DNA of 49,569 bases from Methylibium sp. (GTDB lineage Bacteria; Pseudomonadota; Gammaproteobacteria; Burkholderiales; Burkholderiaceae_C). The notes below the pieces were generated by a model, which saw only the letters and a program-made list of their open reading frames with translations, was not told where the DNA came from and ran no database searches. How positions within the stretch are numbered: position 1 is the stretch's first letter; every line of letters begins with the position of its first letter. The stretch lies in contig PNNH01000029.1 in NCBI GenBank assembly GCA_013824165.1, positions 1 through 49,569 of the forward strand, written 5' to 3'. The translations under genes and the position numbers were made by a program. Shown here piece by piece: positions 44,232 to 49,569 of this stretch.

Positions 44232-45071
44232 CTACGGCGAAGCCGGATCGCCGGGCAAGCCGTTGCGACGCGGCCGGATGCTGCCGTCCAGGCTACTGGC
44301 CGGGTAATGCTGTTGGAAGGAGCGCCAAGTCACACCGGATCGGCCGGAGCGCTCGAACAGCGCCGCCAGCGCCACTCGATCCGCTTCATTGAGCGCCCGC
44401 TTAGACAGATACACGCCGCTATCGGTCCACGGAAAGTCCTCGATCGGCTCGATGCGCAGCCGCCCCAGCAGATGCCGGACTCTTGACTCCGTCACGAGTG
44501 TGCCGGTCAGGATGGACGGCGCCATTACGGTGATATCAGCCATCCCGGCGTCCAGCATGCGCGCGACCGACAGCGCATCCACCTCCAGCGACAGGCGCCC
44601 CTGCTGGCGCAACTCCTGAATCATGGACTGATAGACGCTTCCATAGTCGAAGCCGCGCACCAGCGCCACCCGCAAGTCGCGCTGAGCCAGCAGGTCCTGC
44701 AAGCTGCGCAGCGGCGGCCGCTCGGAGTTGAGCGAAATCAGCGTAGCCCGCGCTTGCACCAAGGGCACAAAAACACCAAACTCGTCGCGCCGCGGGCTGC
44801 GACTGGCCGGAATCAGCAGGTCGGCCTGACCGGACTCGAACAGCGCCTCCATGCGAGCACGCGGCACCACCTGGAAGTCGAAGCTGCAACTACCGCCCAG
44901 ACTGCGCAGCAGTTCGGGATAGACCCCGCCAATGTTCGGCTCGTTGATCGTGACGCTCAAGCCGATCGGCGCCAAGGGCACCTTGATGGCGCGCGAACAC
45001 TGAGCGGCCGCCAGCGAACAGGCCAGCCAAGCGGAGCAGAAAAAGACCACGACCCGCGTCCGGCACATCAT
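44232..45071 (-). CDS. Periplasmic solute-binding-like protein (SBP_bac_3 type)
   Basis: A 279-residue protein from the ATG at 45071, with GGAGGAGG about 8 nt upstream; a longer reading to 45146 is not supported. A signal peptide is clear (VVVFFCSAWLACSLAAAQC); the Cys after it is preceded by Gln, so it is probably not a lipoprotein. The rest has the bilobal look of family 3 solute-binding proteins (GGVYPELLRSLGG, ADLLIPASRSPRRDEFGVF, DLRVALVRGFDYGS). No permease or ATPase gene lies beside it, so it may be an orphan sensor-like binder. Confidence 0.75.
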   Translation of the reverse strand: MMCRTRVVVFFCSAWLACSLAAAQCSRAIKVPLAPIGLSVTINEPNIGGVYPELLRSLGGSCSFDFQVVPRARMEALFESGQADLLIPASRSPRRDEFGVFVPLVQARATLISLNSERPPLRSLQDLLAQRDLRVALVRGFDYGSVYQSMIQELRQQGRLSLEVDALSVARMLDAGMADITVMAPSILTGTLVTESRVRHLLGRLRIEPIEDFPWTDSGVYLSKRALNEADRVALAALFERSGRSGVTWRSFQQHYPASSLDGSIRPRRNGLPGDPASP

Positions 45072-45189
45072 CAAAGCACGCCTCCTCCAGCACCACGAGC
45101 GGCCGAACCCAAAGCGGACACGGCACGGAACAAGCATAGCGCGCACCGGCCATCAGCCTGCTGTCAGTCGCCTGTAGCATGCTGAGATT

Positions 45190-45945
45190 ATGAAGATTGC
45201 ACTGATCACCGATCTGCACGCCAACCGCGAAGCTTTCGAGGCGGTGCTGGCGGATGCGCGTGCCTGGGGTTGCGACCAGCTGGCGCTGCTGGGCGACTTT
45301 GTCGGCTACGGCGGCGACCCGGCCTGGCTGCTGAGCCAGGTGCAGCCGCTGGTGCGGGACGGGGCCATCGCAGTGCTGGGCAATCACGACCAGGCCGTGG
45401 CTCTCGGCGCGCTGCCAAGCATGCGCGAAGATGCCCGTCTGGCTGTGGAATGGACTCGCAGCCAGCTCAGCGCCGAACAGCTGGAATTCCTGGCCCAACT
45501 GCCGCTGTCCGCCAGGCTCGACAACTGCTTGTTCGTGCACGCCAACGCCTTTGCGCCGGCCGAGTTCGAATACATTCAGGGCCGCGCCGAGGCGGTGCGC
45601 AGCATGCAGGCCACGCAGAGCATCTACACCTTCTGTGGCCACATGCACGAGCCCATGCTGTATCACCTCTCGGGCACCGGCAAGGCCGGCGAGTTCACGC
45701 CAGTGCCGGGCATCGAGATCCCGCTGATGGCCAATCGGCAATGGCTGGTGGTGCCCGGCGCCTGCGGGCAGCCGCGCGATGGCAACCCGGCTGCCTGCTA
45801 TGCGCGCTTCGATACGCAGACCGCCCTGCTGAGCTTTCAGCGCATCCCCTACGACCATGAGGCTGCAGCGGCGCGCATCCTGGCGAGCGGCCTGCCCCCG
45901 GCGGTCGCTCAGCGTCTGGCGGATCGGCTCAATCAAGGAACATAA
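45190..45945 (+). CDS. Metallophosphoesterase family protein
   Basis: A 251-residue calcineurin-like phosphoesterase. Metal motifs in order: ALITDLHANREAF (D8, H10), LALLGDFVGYGGDP (GDxVGYG), VLGNHDQAV (GNHD), FVHANAF and FCGHMHEP (GHxH-type). This is the YfcE/serine-threonine-phosphatase-like group, which acts on phosphoproteins or nucleotides; the substrate is unknown. It ends 2 bp before the kinase GTG start, so kinase and phosphatase may be made together. Confidence 0.93.
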   Translation: MKIALITDLHANREAFEAVLADARAWGCDQLALLGDFVGYGGDPAWLLSQVQPLVRDGAIAVLGNHDQAVALGALPSMREDARLAVEWTRSQLSAEQLEFLAQLPLSARLDNCLFVHANAFAPAEFEYIQGRAEAVRSMQATQSIYTFCGHMHEPMLYHLSGTGKAGEFTPVPGIEIPLMANRQWLVVPGACGQPRDGNPAACYARFDTQTALLSFQRIPYDHEAAAARILASGLPPAVAQRLADRLNQGT

Positions 45946-45947
45946 AG

Positions 45948-47414
45948 GTGCCCAGCATGCCAGACCAGGCCCGCGATTCCCGGCAGGACCTGCCACTGAG
46001 CGGCCCCTTGGAGCCGGGAGTGGTGCTGGACGGATTCCGGCTCGAGGAGAAGATGCACCAGGGCGGCATGGCGCATCTCTGGCGCGTCACCCGAGTCGAT
46101 GCGCAAGCCGAACCGCAGACGCCGCTGATCATGAAAGTGCCGCGCATCATGGGCGGCGAAGACCCGGCCACCATCGTCGGCTTCGAGGTCGAGCAGATGC
46201 TGATGCCAGTCCTCAAGGGCAAGCATGTGCCTCGCTTCGTGGCGCGTGGCGACTGGACCCGGCAGGCCTATATCGTGATGGAGCGCATCGACGGCGTGTC
46301 GCTGCGCCCGCGCCTGGACGAAGCGCCATTGCCGCTGGAAGAAGTCGTCGACATCGGCGCGCGCGTCGCCGACGCGCTGCAGGACCTGCACCGCCAGCAT
46401 GTGGTGCATCTGGACATCAAGCCCAGCAACATCATGTTCCGCCCCGACGGCACGGCCGTGCTGGTGGACTTCGGCCTGTCGCGCCATGACCACCTGCCCG
46501 ATCTGCTGGAAGAAGAGTTCTCGCTGCCGATGGGCACCGGGCCCTATATGTCGCCCGAGCAGGTGCAGTTCGTGCGCAACGACCCGCGCAGCGATCTGTT
46601 CGCGCTTGGCGTGATGCTCTACCACCTGGCCACCGGCGAGCGGCCGTTCGGCCAGCCAGTTTCGGTGCGCGGCCTGAGAAGACGCCTGTTCGTCGAGCCG
46701 GTGCCGCCGCGCGCCATCAACCCCGAGATCCCACCCTGGTTCCAGGAGATCGTGCTGCACTGCCTGGAAGTCAAGGCCGAGCGGCGCTACCAGAGCGCGG
46801 CGCAGCTGGCGCTGGACCTGCGCCATCCGGAAGGCATCACGCTGACCTCGCGCGCCGAGCGCATGCACAGCAGCGGTCTGGTGAAGCGCTTCAAGCGCTG
46901 GTTCTTCGCGCTAGGCGCTGAACCTTCGCCCCAGGCCTCGGCCACAGAGCAGCTCTCGCGCAGCCCCATCATCATGGCCGCCGTGGACACCCAGGGCGCC
47001 ACCACGGCCTTGCAGGAGCAGCTGCGCGAGACCGTGCGCCGCATCGTGCAGACCGAGCCCGGCGCCCGCCTGGCCTGCGTCAGCGTGATGCGCATCGCCC
47101 GCATCGGCATGGACGAGCTGACCGATAACGAGGGCAAGAGCGTGCACGTCAAGCAGCTCGTGGCCCTCAAGCACTGGGCACGCCCCATCAGCAAGGCACT
47201 CAATCTCGAGGACGGCCGCTTGACCTTCCATGTGCTGGAAGCCCCGGACGCGGCCAAGGCCATCATCGAGTTCGCGGCCAAGACCGGCGTCGATCACATC
47301 GTGATGGGTGCGCGCGGCAACTCGGCTCTGCGCCGCTACCTCGGCAGCGTCTCGGCCCAGGTGGTGGCCGAGTCCGAATGCAGCGTCACCGTGGTGCGCG
47401 CGGCCGGCGAGTGA
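45948..47414 (+). CDS. Ser/Thr protein kinase fused to a universal stress protein domain
   Basis: A 488-residue protein from the GTG at 45948 (AAGGAA 7 nt upstream); the in-frame ATG at 45957 is also possible. The kinase part spans about residues 28-300: Gly loop EKMHQGGMAHLW, ATP Lys K63 (LIMKVPR), catalytic loop HLDIKPSN with D156, DFG at 174-176, and MSPEQ in place of APE. After a linker (310-340) comes a USP domain, 340-488, ending GARGNSALRRYLGSVSAQV with the nucleotide-binding pattern G-2x-G-9x-GS (G454, G457, G466). No membrane segment is seen, so it should be soluble. Confidence 0.93.
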   Translation: MPSMPDQARDSRQDLPLSGPLEPGVVLDGFRLEEKMHQGGMAHLWRVTRVDAQAEPQTPLIMKVPRIMGGEDPATIVGFEVEQMLMPVLKGKHVPRFVARGDWTRQAYIVMERIDGVSLRPRLDEAPLPLEEVVDIGARVADALQDLHRQHVVHLDIKPSNIMFRPDGTAVLVDFGLSRHDHLPDLLEEEFSLPMGTGPYMSPEQVQFVRNDPRSDLFALGVMLYHLATGERPFGQPVSVRGLRRRLFVEPVPPRAINPEIPPWFQEIVLHCLEVKAERRYQSAAQLALDLRHPEGITLTSRAERMHSSGLVKRFKRWFFALGAEPSPQASATEQLSRSPIIMAAVDTQGATTALQEQLRETVRRIVQTEPGARLACVSVMRIARIGMDELTDNEGKSVHVKQLVALKHWARPISKALNLEDGRLTFHVLEAPDAAKAIIEFAAKTGVDHIVMGARGNSALRRYLGSVSAQVVAESECSVTVVRAAGE

Positions 47415-47445
47415 GCGCGATGCTCAGCCCCTACACTGCGGCGCC

Positions 47446-47769
47446 ATGAGCAATCCCTGCATCAGCTGTGGCGCCTGCTGCGCCACCTTCCGGGTCGATT
47501 TCGCGCGCGAAGAGCTGCTGAGCGAAGGCGGCACCGTGCCGGACAGCCTGGCCATCGATCTGCTGCCCGGTCTGTGCCGCATGCGCGGTACCGACCACGC
47601 CAGCCCGCGCTGCGCGGCACTGGTCGGCACCGTCGGCCAGCAGGCCAGTTGCGGCATCTATGAATGGCGCCCCTCGCCCTGCCGCGAGTTCGGCCTGCGC
47701 GCGCCGCTGGGCATTGGTGACGAGGCCTGCAACCGCGCCCGCCGGCGCCACGGGCTGGCGCCGCTCTGA
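47446..47769 (+). CDS. YkgJ-family cysteine-cluster protein
   Basis: A 107-residue protein. NPCISCGACCATFRV near residues 3-17 is the Cys-rich CxxCGxCC signature of the YkgJ/UPF0153 family, which probably binds a zinc or Fe-S cluster. Further Cys occur at LCRMR, RCAAL, SCGIYEWRPSPCREF and CNRARRRHG. Function unknown. TACACT at 47432-47437 lies 8 nt before the ATG and there is no Shine-Dalgarno, suggesting its own leaderless promoter rather than read-through only. Confidence 0.93.
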   Translation: MSNPCISCGACCATFRVDFAREELLSEGGTVPDSLAIDLLPGLCRMRGTDHASPRCAALVGTVGQQASCGIYEWRPSPCREFGLRAPLGIGDEACNRARRRHGLAPL

Positions 47770-47804
47770 CATCCTCCGCGCCCGCGAGAGCGCTCACGGC
47801 CCGA

Positions 47805-49569
47805 TCAGGGCAGCACAAACACCAGCGCGCTGCGCGGCGGAATGCTGAAGCGCCCTTGCACGCTGTCAAAGGCCGCCGCTTCCACGGGCCGGCGGTCGGC
47901 TGCCGCGGCGGCGAGGTGCACCGGATGCAGCACATAGGGCAGGCCGCGCGCCGCGTCCAGTTGCAGTTGCTCGCTGCCGAGACCCGCATTGACGAAGTAG
48001 ATCAGGCGCTGAAAACCAGCCCCCTCAAGGCCGCGCCCGTCCAGCTCCGCCGCCATCAACGTCGGCCGCTGCTGCGGACCGGTGTTGTGCCAGCGCAGCC
48101 GGCGCTGCAGCTCCTCGGCGGTTTTCAGGCGGAACAGGCTGGAGCTGGCGCGGATGCGCAGCAGGTCAAGGAAGGCGTCGCGCGTCCAGCGGATATGGGC
48201 CGGCTCGGGCTTGATCGAGGCATCGGCCAGCACAGGCCGGAAGAACTCGTAGTGCGCGGCGTTGTCGGGCGTCGGCGGCAGGCCGCTGCCGAAGTGGTTG
48301 TCCTGCAAGGTCCAGTCCAGGCGGTTGAACCAGTCGCCCGAGTCGTAGCTATTGCGATCCAGCGATTTACTGCGCAGGATCTCGGCACCGGCATGGAAGT
48401 AGGCCACACCCTGGCTGAACGCCGTCAGCGCCAGGCCGAGCACTTGCACACGCGCCCGGTCCTCGCGCGAGGTGTCCCGCGGCAGCTTCAGCGCGAGGGT
48501 GTCGAACAAAGTCTGGTTGTCGTGGTTCTCCACATAGTTCACCACCTCGCCAGGCTGCACCACATAGCCGGCCGGCTGGCCGGCGTAGTCGATCTGCGCC
48601 ATCGGCAAGACCTGACCCTGATGGTTCTGGAGCGCAAAGCCGCGCAGGCTGCCGGACAGGCCGACACGCACCAGATCCGCGGCCTTCAGCAAGTCCTCGC
48701 GGCTGGCGCTGCCGCCCAGCGCATTCGGCGCGTAGTGCAGTCCACTGAGCCAGCCCTGGCGGCTCACCATGGCCGCGCCGCCGTCGCCAGCGCTGCCGCC
48801 GCGCGCCGCATCACGACCGCGGTCGCTGAAGGTGGCGATGCCACTGCCGTTCAAGGACAGCTGCGACGCCTGCACGAAGCGCGCGCCATTGGCCACTTCG
48901 CCGAAGTTCCAGCCCTCGCCGATGAACTGGACATCGCGGCCCAGCTCGCGCCGCAGGCGCTGCTGCATCGCCACCATCGCATCGCGCGGCTGGTGCCCCA
49001 TCAGATCGAAGCGGAAGGAGGCCATCTTGTACTCGCGCGCCCAAAGCAGCACCGAGTCGCTCATCAGCTTGGCCATCATCAGGTTCTCGGTGGCCGTGTT
49101 ATCGCAGCAGGTGGAGCGCTCCACCTGACCCTTGGCGTCATAGCGCTGGTAGTAGCCGGGCACGATGCGATCCAGCACCGATTGCGGATGCTGGCCCGAG
49201 GCCGAGGTGTGGTTGTAGACCATGTCCATGCCCACGCGCAGGCCGGCGCGGTGCAGACCCAGCACCATCTCGCGCAACTCGATCACGCGGCGCGCGCCGT
49301 CGGACGGGTCGCTGGCGAAGCTGCCTTCTGGCGCATTGAAGTGCAGCGGGTCGTAGCCCCAGTTGAAGCAGTCACGAGCGGCGACCGCCATAACCGCGGC
49401 CTGCTGCGCCTCACTGGCCGGGCCGGTCTGCGCTGGGTCCGGGATGCTTGGCGTCAGGCAGCCGGCCTCGGGCACCGTCGCCAGATCAAACACCGGCAGT
49501 AGGTGCACATCGCTGATCCCCGCCTCGGCCAGGGCGCGCAGATGCCGCATCCCGTTTGAATCGCTGGCG
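47805..49569 (-). CDS. Pullulanase-type alpha-1,6-glucosidase (C-terminal part, runs off the right edge)
   Basis: Debranching enzyme of glycoside hydrolase family 13. The frame is open to the window edge (ASDSNG precedes the first Met at 49550), so at least the N-terminal domains lie outside. Catalytic segments: [49 protein letters not shown] (nucleophile Asp), [14 protein letters not shown] (acid/base Glu) and [14 protein letters not shown] (transition-state Asp). [11 protein letters not shown] is typical of pullulanases of this type. It ends [12 protein letters not shown]. Whether it is secreted cannot be told without the N-terminus. Confidence 0.95.
   Translation of the reverse strand, partial: ASDSNGMRHLRALAEAGISDVHLLPVFDLATVPEAGCLTPSIPDPAQTGPASEAQQAAVMAVAARDCFNWGYDPLHFNAPEGSFASDPSDGARRVIELREMVLGLHRAGLRVGMDMVYNHTSASGQHPQSVLDRIVPGYYQRYDAKGQVERSTCCDNTATENLMMAKLMSDSVLLWAREYKMASFRFDLMGHQPRDAMVAMQQRLRRELGRDVQFIGEGWNFGEVANGARFVQASQLSLNGSGIATFSDRGRDAARGGSAGDGGAAMVSRQGWLSGLHYAPNALGGSASREDLLKAADLVRVGLSGSLRGFALQNHQGQVLPMAQIDYAGQPAGYVVQPGEVVNYVENHDNQTLFDTLALKLPRDTSREDRARVQVLGLALTAFSQGVAYFHAGAEILRSKSLDRNSYDSGDWFNRLDWTLQDNHFGSGLPPTPDNAAHYEFFRPVLADASIKPEPAHIRWTRDAFLDLLRIRASSSLFRLKTAEELQRRLRWHNTGPQQRPTLMAAELDGRGLEGAGFQRLIYFVNAGLGSEQLQLDAARGLPYVLHPVHLAAAAADRRPVEAAAFDSVQGRFSIPPRSALVFVLP

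Noticed and set aside
47856-49502. 548-residue plus-strand frame
   Set aside because: It is antisense to the pullulanase, whose catalytic motifs are all present.

Overview
The window looks like a piece of a high-GC betaproteobacterial chromosome, most likely order Burkholderiales (Rubrivivax/Roseateles/Leptothrix-like). The evidence is the S20 sequence type ([10 protein letters not shown] start), DUF3579 beside argD-argF, a PEP-CTERM protein, and the local orders uppP-map-glnD-mnmH and hda-HAD-pcnB-folK. This placement is inferred from gene content; no 16S or marker search was possible. About 58 protein genes are supported. No tRNA, rRNA, CRISPR array or intact mobile element was seen.

Layout. 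1-2.3 kb (minus): a TPP-dependent enzyme cut by the window edge, an MFS transporter and a TerB-like protein. 2.5-6.2 kb (plus): nadA, a small ComFB-like protein, and a tight three-gene operon (saccharopine dehydrogenase-like, DUF4166, DCC thiol oxidoreductase). 6.2-7.9 kb (minus): nadB, so both steps from aspartate to quinolinate lie close together. 8.0-15.1 kb (plus): uppP, map, glnD, mnmH and three membrane-protein genes.

15.1-17.3 kb is the most accessory-like stretch: a 0.5 kb gap, an orphan PEP-CTERM protein, a frameshifted reverse-transcriptase remnant, a second 0.5 kb gap, then a CBS-domain protein. 17.8-20.3 kb (minus): a rubrerythrin / CCG-type Fe-S protein / DUF3501 module. 20.5-28.2 kb: hydrolases, a fumarylacetoacetate hydrolase-family enzyme, a Pta-AckA pair, a thioesterase, a tyrosine phosphatase, an RluA-type pseudouridine synthase, an SDR and a Tim44-like protein. 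Four copies of an 81-bp tandem repeat follow (28255-28578).

28.6-32.6 kb (minus): a CobD/AmpE-like membrane protein, a Nudix CoA pyrophosphatase, and the classic rpsP-rimM-trmD-rplS operon. 32.8-33.8 kb (plus): a GNAT acetyltransferase and a TM2-like protein. 33.9-39.8 kb (minus): folK, pcnB, a HAD phosphatase, hda, a SirB1-family protein and murJ. 40.0-44.2 kb: rpsT, an alpha/beta hydrolase, DUF3579, argD and argF. 44.2-49.6 kb: a periplasmic solute-binding protein, a metallophosphoesterase, a Ser/Thr kinase fused to a universal stress domain, a YkgJ-type Cys-cluster protein, and a pullulanase cut by the right edge.

Most of the window is housekeeping. The most interesting signals are: the RT remnant island; the 81-bp palindrome-bearing repeat array; about nine genes with a -10-like hexamer 6-8 nt before the start codon and no Shine-Dalgarno (candidate leaderless mRNAs); the kinase-USP fusion; and two poorly characterised gene modules. 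I did not find an unmistakable new biological system.
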